The notes below the pieces were generated by a model, which saw only the letters and a list, made by a program, of their open reading frames with translations, had not been told where the DNA came from and did not search any database. A stretch of DNA of 64,000 nt from an uncultured Hungatella sp. (GTDB lineage Bacteria; Bacillota; Clostridia; Lachnospirales; Lachnospiraceae): positions 1 through 64,000 of the forward strand of contig CATLBR010000015.1 in NCBI GenBank assembly GCA_949879795.1, read 5' to 3'. Both the position numbers and the translations under genes were made by a program. Below are positions 7,755 through 16,673 of the stretch, one piece after another (the stretch's first letter is position 1; each line of letters starts with the position of its first letter).

Positions 7755-10700
7755 CTACTCTGCGTTGCTCTCTTTCTTTTTCTTCAGCAGCGCCAGCAAT
7801 GCCAGCCCTGCGCCGGAGAGCAGGATCAGCAGATTCCAGACATTGGAATCGTCTCCCGTCTTCGGTATATTGGCAAGAGGCACATCAGGATCGAAAATGT
7901 TTGTCACCGGAACCTCCTCCACATTCGGAAGCCCTGCCAGAGGAACTTCAGAGCCGGGGATTTCTGTCAGCGGTACGTTCTCGTCCGGAATATTCGTCCG
8001 GGTCGGATTGCCCCCGCCTCCGCCTCCCCTTCTCGGCGGGTTCTCAGGAGTCTCTGGCGATGTCTCTGTGGGAGTCGTCTCCTCTGGGGTCGTCTCTGTA
8101 GGAGTCGTCTCTTCCGGTGTTGTCTCCGTCGGACTTGTCTCCTCTGGGGTCGTCTCCGTGGGAGTGGTCTCCTCTGGGGTTGTCGACTCCTCCGGTCTGT
8201 AAGTATTAGTAACAGTCACTACATTCCCGGTTCTGCGGACAGCCGAGTCATAGTTCTCGGGTACATTGATCTCCTCAACAGTCCAAGTATAGCTGCTGTC
8301 CAGGTTCTCCCAAGTATGGCTCCACCCATTACCTGCATTCAAAACAACAGCCGACTCATATGCCTCACCATCGCGGTACAACTGCACGCTGACGCTGGTG
8401 GGACGTACTCTCTCGCTGTCGCCTTCCCATACTTTGTTGACCGTCAGGCTTGTAGCGGGTACATAGTGGTTTGTTGCAGTAACTTGATAGGTTTCGCCCT
8501 CATTGTCTACAGTAACCTTAATGGAGTTATCCGCAGACGGGGCCTCGCCTTCCTTGAAGCTCACACCGTACCAGATCATACCGGAAACGTCTCCCTTGGT
8601 CTCTGCAACGGTATATTCGCCGTAAGGCAGTTCTTTGGTTGTGACAGTCTGGCCGTCATTTTTAACAGTCAATTCATCTACAACATCTCCTGCTGCGTTC
8701 TTCACCTGGAAAGTAAATTCTGCATTCGTCGGGATGGTGCTTCCGTCAGAGACCGTGACCGCCTTGGCAATCTGGATCTTTCCGGTTTTACGAGTATTGG
8801 TTACTTCAACAGAATTCTCTTCTGCCGAAATTTCCACTGGTGCCTCAACTTCACCGCTGGCAATGTACATCTCGGTTGAATCCTCAACCACTGTGTACGC
8901 AGTTCCTACAAGGATGTCCTCAATCGTGAAAGTCTCATCGGCCTTCAACTTGAAGTAGTAATTACCATTTTCCACATAGGATGCGGTAGTTGAACCCTCT
9001 GCTACTTCAACATCGCTGCTGCCGTCTCCCAGCTTCACAGTAAATCCAAACTCAGTCTGGGCGGGTGTACCGACCTCAGCCTCATGGACCCTCTTTGTCA
9101 CCGTCAGGTTTGTAACAGGTACATAGTAGTTTTGTGCAGTAACCTCATAGGTTTTGCCTTCCTCGTCCACTTCCACCGTAATGCTGTTGTCCGCAGACGG
9201 AGTCTGACCCTCCTCGAAACTTACACCATTCCAGAACGCGCCGGAAACATCTTTCCGAACCTCTGTAATCGTATATTGGCCGTAAGGCAGTTCGATTCTC
9301 TTCGACTCACCGTCTTTGATGCTCAGCGTGGCTACGGGATCCGCAGTCAAGTCATCCGCTTTATTCCTTACCTCGAAAGTAAACTCAACATCTTTCTGTA
9401 TACTGCCTTCATGAGAGACGCTGACAGCCTTGGTAATCTGTATTTCTCCGGTTTTGCGGGTGTTGGTTACTTCTACAGAATTCTCCCCATCTTCCTCAAT
9501 GGCCGCAGGGGTTGTGATTTCGCCGCTCGCTGTGTACTCGTCCGACTCATCCTCTTCCACCGTGTACTCAATCCCTACAGGAATATTCTCGATGGTGAAG
9601 GTTGTGTCTTTTGTCAGCATAAAATGGTAACTGCCATTTTCCTCATAAGAGGCAGCAGTGGCTCCATCCGCTATCTCAACCGGGACAGTACCATCCCCCA
9701 TCTTTACGGTAAATCCGAATTCTTCCTGGGCAGTTGTGTTATCGACTTCAACGACCCTCTTTGTCACCTTCAGATCTCTGACTGGCACATAATTGTTGTC
9801 CGCGGTAACCTCATAGGTTTTGTCTTTCTCGTCTACAGTCACCGTAATACTGTTAGACGCTGCCGGATCCTGGCCTTCCGCAAAACTCACGCCATTCCAG
9901 ATCAGATTTTCAACGGCTCCGCTGACCTCTGTAATAGTGTAATCGCCATAAGGAAGGTTTTCGACCATATCAGACGCATCTTCTCCCACTCCCACAGACA
10001 ACTCGGCTACAAGATTCTCGCCCTTCTTCACCTGGAAAGTGAATGTTGTCTCTGCTGGGATCAGGTTCTCTTCAATACCACTGACAGCTTTAACAACTCG
10101 GATTCTTCCGGTTTTGCGGGTATTGGTTACTTCTACAGAATTCTCCCCATCTTCCTCAATTGCAGTCGGGGCTGTAATTTCACCGCTCGCTGTGTACTCC
10201 TCGGATTCATCTTCTTCTACCGTATACCTAACCCCTACAGGGATGTCCTCGATGGTGAAAGTCGCGTCCTTGGTCAGCATAAAATGATAGACACCGTTTT
10301 CCTCATAGGAGGCAGCAAGGGCTCCATCCGCTATTTCCACTGGGACAGTACCATCCCCCATCTTTACGGTAAATCCGAATTCTTCCTGGGCAGTTGTGTC
10401 GTCGACTTCAACGACTCTCTTTGTCACCTTCAGATCTCTGACTGGTACATAACTGTTGTCCGCGGTAACTTCATAGATTTTGTTCTCTTGATTTACAGTC
10501 ACCGTAATGCTGTTGCCCGCAGGTGTGTTCTGGCCTTCCGCAAAGCTCACATCTTCCCAAACCAGGTTCTTAACAGTTCCGCTGACCTCTGTAATGGTAT
10601 AGTCGCCATAAGGCAGCTCTTTGGTTGTGCCAATCCCACCATTTTCCACATGAAGTTCATCCACAACCTCGTCGCCTCTCTTCACCTGGAAAGTGAATTG

Positions 10701-13700
10701 AGTCCCCTCTGGAATGAGGCTTCCGTCAACACCGCTGACAGATTTGGCGACTTGGATCTTTCCGGTTTTGCGGGTATTGGTTACTATTACGGAATTCTCC
10801 CCATTTTCCTCAATGGGAATCGGGTCTTTAACTTCGTCACTGGGTGTGTACTCGTCTGAGAGATCCTCTACCACCGTATATGTAACCCCTACAGGGATGT
10901 CCTTGATGGTGAAGGTTTCATCATTTGCCAGTTTGAAATAATAGGAACCGTTTTCCTTATAGGAGGCAACAGTGGCTCCATCCGCTATTTCCACTGGGAC
11001 AGTACCATCCCCCATCTTTACGGTAAATCCGAATTCTTCCTGGGCAGTTGTGTCGTCGACTTCAACGACCTTCTTTGTCACCTTCAGATCTCTAACTGGT
11101 ACATAATTGTTGTCAGCAGTAACTTCATAGGTTTTGTCTTTCTCGCCTACAGTCACCGTAATACTGTTAGACGCTGCCGGATTCTGGCCTTCTGCAAAAC
11201 TCACGCCATTCCAGATGAGATTTTCAACAGTTCCGCTGACCTCTGTAATGGTATAATCGCCATAAGGCAGCTTCCCGGTTACGGCAGCCCCGTCTTCTCC
11301 TACCCTGACATGCAGCCTGGCTACAAGAGCACCTTCTCTCTTCACCTCGAAGACAAATTTTTTGTTCGATGAGATCAAGTTCTCTTCAACGCCGCTGACA
11401 CTCTTGATAACCCGGATGCTTCCGGTTTTGCGGGTATTTGTTATTACTACGGAATTCTCCCCCTCAGCCGTAATGGCAGTTGGGTCTTCAACTTCGCCGC
11501 TGGGTGTGTACTGGCCTGATTCATCTTCTTTTACCGTGTATGTAATCCCTACAGGGATGTTCTTGATGGTGAAGGTTTCATCTTTTGCCAGTTTGAAATA
11601 ATAGGAGCCGTTTTCCTTATAGGAGGCAACAAGAACTCCATCCACTATTTCTACTGGGGCAGTACCATCCCCCATCTTTACGGTAAATCCGAATTTCTCC
11701 TGGGCAGTTGTGCCGTCGACTTCAACGACCTCCTTTGTCACCTTCAGATCTCTGACCGGCACATAATTGTTGTCCGCGGTAACTTTATAGGTTTTTACTT
11801 CCTCACCTATAGTCACCGTAATACTGTTAGACGCAGATGGCTTCTGGCCTTTCTCAAAACTCACACCATTCCAGACCAGATTCTCAACAGCTCCACTGAT
11901 CTCCGTAACGGTATATGTGCCATAAGGCAAATGATCGATTTCGCCAGTTTCTCCTACCCCGACATCCACTGTCTTTACAGCATTGGCACCCTCCACCTTG
12001 AAAGTAAATTTGGTGCCTGTCGGAATGAGATTCTCTCCAATACCGCTGATACTCTTGGCAACTTGGATCTTGCCAGTTTTGCGGGTGTTGGTTACTTCTA
12101 CTTCTACGGAATTCTCGCCCTTCGTAATCGTCCCGTCAGTTTCAGCTCCGTCACTCGCGATGTACTGATCATACGGATCCTCTTTCACCTTGTAAGTAGT
12201 TCCCACAGGAATATCCTTGATGGTGAAGGTCGCCCCATTCCCTAACTTAAATCGATAAATAGCATTTTTCTTATAGGAAATCTCAGCTGCCGCATCAGCT
12301 ACTGGAACATTCCCTGCACTACCGTCACCCATAGTCACAGTAAACCAGAATTCACTCTGATCGGGTGTGTTGCCAAATTCTTCGACTACCTTTTTTACTG
12401 TCAGTTTCGTGACAGGTTCATAATGGTTTGTCGCGGTAACGCTATATGTTTTGTTGTTCTCGCCTACATTTACCGTGATGCTCTTGTTGTCTTTGGATGG
12501 CTCCCCATTCCCGAAGCTCACACCATTCCAGACCAGATTCTCAACCTCTCCACTGACCTCTGTAATGGTATATGTGCCATAAGGCAGATTTCCAATTGTG
12601 GCAGTCTCGTTAATTCCGACCGGCAGATCAGCTATAACAGTTCCTTGGCTGTTTTTCACCTGGAAAGTAAACTTTTGTCCTGAGATGTTAGCAGCTGTAA
12701 CACCGCTGACAGCCTTTGTTATTTCGATCTTTCCGGTTTTGCGGGTATTGGTTACTTCTACGGAGTTAGTATCCCCCTGCTTAATCGTACCATTTTCAAC
12801 CTCACCACTCGCAGTGTACTCACCAGAGTCAGTCTCTTTCACAGTGTACTTAGTCCCAGCAGGGATATCTGTGATCTTAAAACTTTGACCTTGACTCAAG
12901 TTGAAGCTATAGATACCATCTTTCTGATACACAATAGAAGCAGCAGTAAATGTACCAACCTTCTCGTTGCTATTCCCCAGTTTTACACTAAATCCAAATT
13001 CTGTCTTCTGGGCAGTACCATATTCTGATTCTATGACAGCTTTCTTTGTTACTGTTAGACTGCCGACTTTTTTGTTGGTGAAATTGGCATCACCAGTGAG
13101 AGTAATAGTTTTGCCAGGATTCTTGACAGAAAAAACATTCCTATCACCTACCCATACTTCTACACTCGTGATCGTGTCTTTAAATTCATGTGTTGTCACA
13201 TTCACGCCACCAGTACCGGTAGTAATCTCCTTCGGGGTGTCTTTTCTCGTTGCCTTAATTATGATCTTCCGTTCCGCTTCATCATAAATGATGCCAGATT
13301 GCTTTGAACTTGGAACAACTTCCCTTAAATAAAGAGTGGTTTCTTTAGATCCCTCTTTAAGTTCATTCCCGAACAGGTCTGTGGTAGAAAGATTCGGGAA
13401 CTGAATCACACCGTTCTGATTACTGGTCACAGTGGCAATCTGCCTCTTTGAAGAATCAAGTAATAAAAACTGATATCCATTTGCAGAATCTGATCCATTA
13501 GCTGTCTTCACAAATTTGGTCGCTTTCAACGTAATATTGCTATTGAAATAATTGAAGCCCTCCTCGCCGAAGCTCAATGTACCGTTACAGCCGATACCAC
13601 CGCCATGCATCTTAGAAGTATTTCCACTAATGGTAACCACCTTATTATTGAGTTTAAAAGAATTAGCTTTGGCCCCTACATTATTACCACTACCTGCGGT

Positions 13701-16058
13701 CAGTCCGAGCACGCCTTTTACCACAATCGGGTCGCCACTTACTGTTGAAACACCGGAAGAAGAACTAGTAGCTTTCCATCCTGTCCATTTAGCATCGCCA
13801 TCATTCATGGAACGCTTACCAACTACACTGTAGCCAGCACAAAAATAATCGTTTGCGTTTGAAACTTTATCCTTTTTCCACCACCAATCATTATGGTCGA
13901 CTACGTTGCTCAATCTGGTTACACGTTTGGAATTCTCTGCTGTATTACCATAGATTGCCGCCGTCTGAGGAGAAATATTTGACATCTTGCCGTGAAGGCA
14001 GCCGGCTACTCCACCGCCCTGTCCGCTTGCGGTATTACCTGTAATCACGGCATTGAAGATTTGCATGGAACCCTTGTTCTCAATAAAGATACCACCGCCG
14101 CCAAGGTCATTGATTGTTCCAGTCGAATTACCAGTGATGCTGATATTTCCTTTAGTAGGCTTGATTAAACCTATGCCAGCACAGAAAATACCACCACCGC
14201 CGCCGTATTTCCCGGTAGCCGCACCAGAAAGATTATCATTATCAGAACTGGTTGCAGTATTATTGCTGATCGTACCACCGTAAATATTCAGAAAACCGCC
14301 TCGTGCCACTGCAATGCCGCCGCCCCAGGTTGCATTGTTGTCAGTAATCGTACCACCATACATATTGAAGGTGGCTCCAGAATCTACGAGAACAGCACCG
14401 CCTGCGGGTTCACCATTGGTTTTATCACGATCTACAATCTCAGACCACTTTACTTTGGTTCCTTTACCACCGCTGATATTTCCATTGCCCTTCAGTGTAA
14501 AAGTACCGCCTGTAACATGGAAAACACTGCCAGTCGTTCCGATATACTTAATGGTACATCCCATTAAATCAAGTTCTTCAGTTCCAGTAACAATAATCGT
14601 ACTACCAATTTCAATAGGCTTCGTTTTATCTGACCAACCCTCAATCGTCTTCTGGAGTTTCTTAACAGTATCATTAGCCGCTGCCAGATTCACTTCAGAA
14701 GTAAACAGCACCTTCCAGGTCATAGTTCCGGTTTTGGTCTTTTCTGTGGTTTCGGTTGTATCACTGTCATCAGCCTTTGACTGTCCATTAGAAGAAGACG
14801 CAACCACAGTTTCACTTCTTTCATCCTTTTCAGATGCTTTCTCTGCAGTTTCCTCAGATTCCGCATCCTTATAGGACACTTTCACTGGAGTCCCCTCAAA
14901 TTTCACGAAATGCGCATCAGCAGACACTATATCTGATGCTTTTGCATTATCCGCTTTATCTTCCTCAGAGGTTCCTCCTGCGGCTTCCGCGGTCTTCTCT
15001 TCCTTTTCGGTCTCATCCTTCACAGGCTCTGCAGCTTCTGTCTCGTCCTCAATATTCTCTTCCACAGACTCCGTAGCTTCCGTCTCATCCTCAGAACTCT
15101 CCTCTACTGACTCTGTAGCTTCTGTTTCCTTCTCAGAACTCTCCTCTACTGACTCCGTAGCTTCCATTTCCTCCTCAGAGGTCTCTTCCACAGACTCCGT
15201 AGCTTCTGTCTCGTCCTCAGAGGTCTCTTCCACAGACTCCGTAGTTTCTGCAGATTCTGTCTCGTCCTTAGAGGTCTCCTCTACTGACTCCGTAGCTTCC
15301 GTTTCCTCCTCAGAACTCTCCTCCACAGACTCCGTAGTTTCCGCAGATTCCGTCTCGTCCTTAGAAGTCTCCTCTACTGACTCTGTAGCTTCCGTTTCCT
15401 CCTCAGAACTCTCTTCCACAGACTCCATAGTTTCCGCAGATTCCGTCTCATCCTCAGAAGTCTCCTCTACTGACTCCGTTTCCTCTTCGCTAGTCTCGTC
15501 TGCAGACTCCACGGTCTCCACATCTTTTGTAGTTTCCGTTTCCTCTTCAGTCGTTTGCTCTACAGGCGCAGCAGGTTTTTCCACCTTTATATTCTCCGTG
15601 AGAACCTCATCGGACGTACCGACCTTCGTATTCTCGGGGAGAGTCTGGCCTTTCACTCCGTCCTCCTCATAGGAGTACACAACGGTGACCATCGCTTCCT
15701 TGCCGGCGGGTTCAAAAACTACCGCCTCACCGCTCTGTGGGTCAATCTCCATGACCAGAGAACCATCTTCCCATGTACCTTCGACAGACCATGTGCCGCC
15801 CGGAACAAATTCTCCCTTGGAATAATCTGTCGTCAGCATATCCACAAACCCGTCGAGAGGCAGCGGATATGCAACTCCATTCTCCGGATCAGCCTGGGGC
15901 AATGGAATGTTCAGGTCATAAGTTTCCCCGGGGCCTTCCCCGGAATCATTCGCAGGCATCTCTTCCGCAAACGCAGTCAGATTCAGCGTATTCAGGCACA
16001 ATGCCAGCGTCAGAAACACGGATAATCCGCGTCTGCTTGCTTTTTTCCATCTAGTCAT
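7755..16058 (-). CDS. Giant cell-wall-anchored adhesin with pilin-type isopeptide repeats
   Basis: The 2767-residue product has a cleavable signal peptide (MTRWKK, hydrophobic core, cut near AFAEE). Next come a Glu/Ser/Thr-rich repeat region (about residues 166-356), a right-handed beta-helix-like region rich in GGTITDNNA-type turns (500-830), seven alternating pairs of beta-sandwich modules (990-2540), one CnaB-like domain (2540-2622), a Thr/Pro/Glu stretch, and a sorting signal IPKTGDD plus membrane segment plus Lys-rich tail. Modules carry TVTK-like, VKED-like and VTNTRKTG motifs in the places where pilin domains form Lys-Asn isopeptide bonds with a catalytic acid. The start at 16058 has AAAGGAAG upstream and a c-di-GMP riboswitch ahead of it. 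In this orientation the invertible promoter points toward it. Confidence 0.9.
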   Translation of the reverse strand: MTRWKKASRRGLSVFLTLALCLNTLNLTAFAEEMPANDSGEGPGETYDLNIPLPQADPENGVAYPLPLDGFVDMLTTDYSKGEFVPGGTWSVEGTWEDGSLVMEIDPQSGEAVVFEPAGKEAMVTVVYSYEEDGVKGQTLPENTKVGTSDEVLTENIKVEKPAAPVEQTTEEETETTKDVETVESADETSEEETESVEETSEDETESAETMESVEESSEEETEATESVEETSKDETESAETTESVEESSEEETEATESVEETSKDETESAETTESVEETSEDETEATESVEETSEEEMEATESVEESSEKETEATESVEESSEDETEATESVEENIEDETEAAEPVKDETEKEEKTAEAAGGTSEEDKADNAKASDIVSADAHFVKFEGTPVKVSYKDAESEETAEKASEKDERSETVVASSSNGQSKADDSDTTETTEKTKTGTMTWKVLFTSEVNLAAANDTVKKLQKTIEGWSDKTKPIEIGSTIIVTGTEELDLMGCTIKYIGTTGSVFHVTGGTFTLKGNGNISGGKGTKVKWSEIVDRDKTNGEPAGGAVLVDSGATFNMYGGTITDNNATWGGGIAVARGGFLNIYGGTISNNTATSSDNDNLSGAATGKYGGGGGIFCAGIGLIKPTKGNISITGNSTGTINDLGGGGIFIENKGSMQIFNAVITGNTASGQGGGVAGCLHGKMSNISPQTAAIYGNTAENSKRVTRLSNVVDHNDWWWKKDKVSNANDYFCAGYSVVGKRSMNDGDAKWTGWKATSSSSGVSTVSGDPIVVKGVLGLTAGSGNNVGAKANSFKLNNKVVTISGNTSKMHGGGIGCNGTLSFGEEGFNYFNSNITLKATKFVKTANGSDSANGYQFLLLDSSKRQIATVTSNQNGVIQFPNLSTTDLFGNELKEGSKETTLYLREVVPSSKQSGIIYDEAERKIIIKATRKDTPKEITTGTGGVNVTTHEFKDTITSVEVWVGDRNVFSVKNPGKTITLTGDANFTNKKVGSLTVTKKAVIESEYGTAQKTEFGFSVKLGNSNEKVGTFTAASIVYQKDGIYSFNLSQGQSFKITDIPAGTKYTVKETDSGEYTASGEVENGTIKQGDTNSVEVTNTRKTGKIEITKAVSGVTAANISGQKFTFQVKNSQGTVIADLPVGINETATIGNLPYGTYTITEVSGEVENLVWNGVSFGNGEPSKDNKSITVNVGENNKTYSVTATNHYEPVTKLTVKKVVEEFGNTPDQSEFWFTVTMGDGSAGNVPVADAAAEISYKKNAIYRFKLGNGATFTIKDIPVGTTYKVKEDPYDQYIASDGAETDGTITKGENSVEVEVTNTRKTGKIQVAKSISGIGENLIPTGTKFTFKVEGANAVKTVDVGVGETGEIDHLPYGTYTVTEISGAVENLVWNGVSFEKGQKPSASNSITVTIGEEVKTYKVTADNNYVPVRDLKVTKEVVEVDGTTAQEKFGFTVKMGDGTAPVEIVDGVLVASYKENGSYYFKLAKDETFTIKNIPVGITYTVKEDESGQYTPSGEVEDPTAITAEGENSVVITNTRKTGSIRVIKSVSGVEENLISSNKKFVFEVKREGALVARLHVRVGEDGAAVTGKLPYGDYTITEVSGTVENLIWNGVSFAEGQNPAASNSITVTVGEKDKTYEVTADNNYVPVRDLKVTKKVVEVDDTTAQEEFGFTVKMGDGTVPVEIADGATVASYKENGSYYFKLANDETFTIKDIPVGVTYTVVEDLSDEYTPSDEVKDPIPIEENGENSVIVTNTRKTGKIQVAKSVSGVDGSLIPEGTQFTFQVKRGDEVVDELHVENGGIGTTKELPYGDYTITEVSGTVKNLVWEDVSFAEGQNTPAGNSITVTVNQENKIYEVTADNSYVPVRDLKVTKRVVEVDDTTAQEEFGFTVKMGDGTVPVEIADGALAASYEENGVYHFMLTKDATFTIEDIPVGVRYTVEEDESEEYTASGEITAPTAIEEDGENSVEVTNTRKTGRIRVVKAVSGIEENLIPAETTFTFQVKKGENLVAELSVGVGEDASDMVENLPYGDYTITEVSGAVENLIWNGVSFAEGQDPAASNSITVTVDEKDKTYEVTADNNYVPVRDLKVTKRVVEVDNTTAQEEFGFTVKMGDGTVPVEIADGATAASYEENGSYHFMLTKDTTFTIENIPVGIEYTVEEDESDEYTASGEITTPAAIEEDGENSVEVTNTRKTGEIQITKAVSVSHEGSIQKDVEFTFEVRNKADDLTADPVATLSIKDGESKRIELPYGQYTITEVRKDVSGAFWNGVSFEEGQTPSADNSITVEVDEEGKTYEVTAQNYYVPVTNLTVTKRVHEAEVGTPAQTEFGFTVKLGDGSSDVEVAEGSTTASYVENGNYYFKLKADETFTIEDILVGTAYTVVEDSTEMYIASGEVEAPVEISAEENSVEVTNTRKTGKIQIAKAVTVSDGSTIPTNAEFTFQVKNAAGDVVDELTVKNDGQTVTTKELPYGEYTVAETKGDVSGMIWYGVSFKEGEAPSADNSIKVTVDNEGETYQVTATNHYVPATSLTVNKVWEGDSERVRPTSVSVQLYRDGEAYESAVVLNAGNGWSHTWENLDSSYTWTVEEINVPENYDSAVRRTGNVVTVTNTYRPEESTTPEETTPTETTPEETSPTETTPEETTPTETTPEETTPTETSPETPENPPRRGGGGGGNPTRTNIPDENVPLTEIPGSEVPLAGLPNVEEVPVTNIFDPDVPLANIPKTGDDSNVWNLLILLSGAGLALLALLKKKKESNAE
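8440..13080 (-). repeat. Seven tandem ~660-bp repeats in the adhesin gene
   Basis: The conserved codons for VTNTRKTG recur near 8790, 9455, 10115, 10765, 11425, 12085 and 12740, giving a period of about 650-660 bp. Each unit encodes an A module (GFTVKMGDGT type) and a B module (LPYGDYTITEVSG type). The central units are the most alike at DNA level, so copy-number change by recombination is likely. Confidence 0.85.
14990..15560 (-). repeat. Glu/Ser/Thr-rich short repeats near the adhesin N-terminus
   Basis: Degenerate 14-16-residue units of the ESVEETSEDETE type repeat about a dozen times. The DNA is built from near-identical 40-60-bp blocks. The encoded stretch is acidic and probably disordered. 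Confidence 0.8.
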
Positions 16059-16094
16059 ATTATCTTCCTTTCTTTGCAAATTCACGGATGCAAA

Positions 16095-16195
16095 GTATCC
16101 GGCGGACATAGCATCCCGCTGACATACGGTCAAGCTGATACCACAGTTCCGTAGCTTTGCGTCCCTGGGTTTCCCCAGGTTTGCCAATTGCGCCT
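16095..16195 (-). promoter_or_regulatory. Cyclic di-GMP-I (GEMM) riboswitch upstream of the pilin-repeat adhesin
   Basis: On the minus strand the leader has the GEMM-I core: GGCAAACC (16178-16185), a stem capped by GAAA, and GGGACGCAAAGC, followed by a second variable stem. The aptamer ends about 35 nt ahead of the adhesin start. The element binds c-di-GMP in known cases. After the aptamer, CTTTGC and GCAAAG can pair just ahead of the ribosome binding site, so control of translation is plausible. No terminator T-run is seen. Confidence 0.85.
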
Positions 16196-16402
16196 CTTTT
16201 TCTCCGCTCCCGCCGCGCCGACACAGACGACAGCGGGGTAGTACTACGGCGGATCCCTTTCCGTCATAGCCTCCCCCCTCCCTGTTATCAGACACCTACT
16301 TGAATCAGCCGGCATCCCCGCCATCGGGTTTCCCGGCAAATCCACGCAACAAGTTTCAAACAGCTCCTCCACAGCCGCACCGGCACAGCCAAGCTGTCCG
16401 GC

Positions 16403-16427
16403 TGCAAAAAAGTGTACTTTTTCGCAA
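16403..16427 (+). repeat. Left inverted repeat of the invertible promoter (IR-L)
   Basis: 25 bp, exactly the reverse complement of 16517-16541. It is itself a dyad: 11-bp half-sites TGCAAAAAAGT and ACTTTTTCGCA flank a 2-bp core GT at 16414-16415. This is the layout of crossover sites used by small serine invertases. Confidence 0.85.
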
Positions 16428-16454
16428 AACGACTATTTATGGATCTGTATTTAA

Positions 16455-16483
16455 ATCTTATCAGAAAATGTCTCACTTGACAA
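16455..16483 (-). promoter_or_regulatory. Sigma-A promoter inside the invertible segment
   Basis: Minus strand: -35 TTGTCA (16478-16483), 17-bp spacer, -10 TAAGAT (16455-16460) with an extended TGA just before it. Transcription would start near 16448, cross IR-L and run through the riboswitch into the pilin-repeat adhesin gene. Confidence 0.75.
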
Positions 16484-16516
16484 TACCTGGTCTCCACATT
16501 TTTTCCAAAAACTAAC

Positions 16517-16541
16517 TTGCGAAAAAGTACACTTTTTTGCA
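16517..16541 (-). repeat. Right inverted repeat of the invertible promoter (IR-R)
   Basis: Exact reverse complement of 16403-16427. Its 2-bp core reads AC on the plus strand. A weak plus-strand promoter (TTTGCA at 16536-16541, 17 bp, TATAGA at 16559-16564) could overlap its outer end and give basal expression of the plus-strand adhesin. Confidence 0.85.
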
Positions 16542-16673
16542 AAATGACAGATTTGAACTATAGATAATGCCCAAAATTGGGGGAATGGAGGCCCTGCACG
16601 AAACATTTTAAGTGGATTTGCCAAGAGTACCAGACAGCCAATCTACACAACTAATCGCAAAGGAGGCGGCTTT

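Larger units (their letters stand above)
16403..16541. promoter_or_regulatory. Putative invertible promoter (phase-variation switch)
   Basis: Perfect 25-bp inverted repeats enclose 89 bp (16428-16516) holding one strong promoter. The segment lies in the 926-bp gap between two divergent surface-protein genes, each with a c-di-GMP riboswitch leader. Inversion between the repeats would turn the promoter from the minus-strand adhesin to the plus-strand adhesin. The asymmetric 2-bp core (GT in one repeat, AC in the other on the same strand) would favour inversion. A serine recombinase gene lies at 23183-23794. Inversion itself has not been observed here; it is inferred from structure. Confidence 0.8.

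Noticed and set aside
9084-10859. Long plus-strand open frame (591 codons) antisense to the pilin-repeat adhesin
   Set aside because: It repeats with the same 660-bp period as the sense gene and has no ribosome binding site or domain; it is a shadow of the repeats. Shorter antisense frames across 8316-13833 are the same.
15060-15500. Regular repeats that could suggest a CRISPR array
   Set aside because: The units are in-frame protein repeats without unique spacers; the same holds for 17390-17815 and 36050-36690.
16403-16541. Reading the 25-bp repeats only as two operators of a dimeric regulator
   Set aside because: They are perfect inverted copies around a promoter with an asymmetric 2-bp core and a serine recombinase nearby, so inversion explains more. 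Operator use is not excluded.
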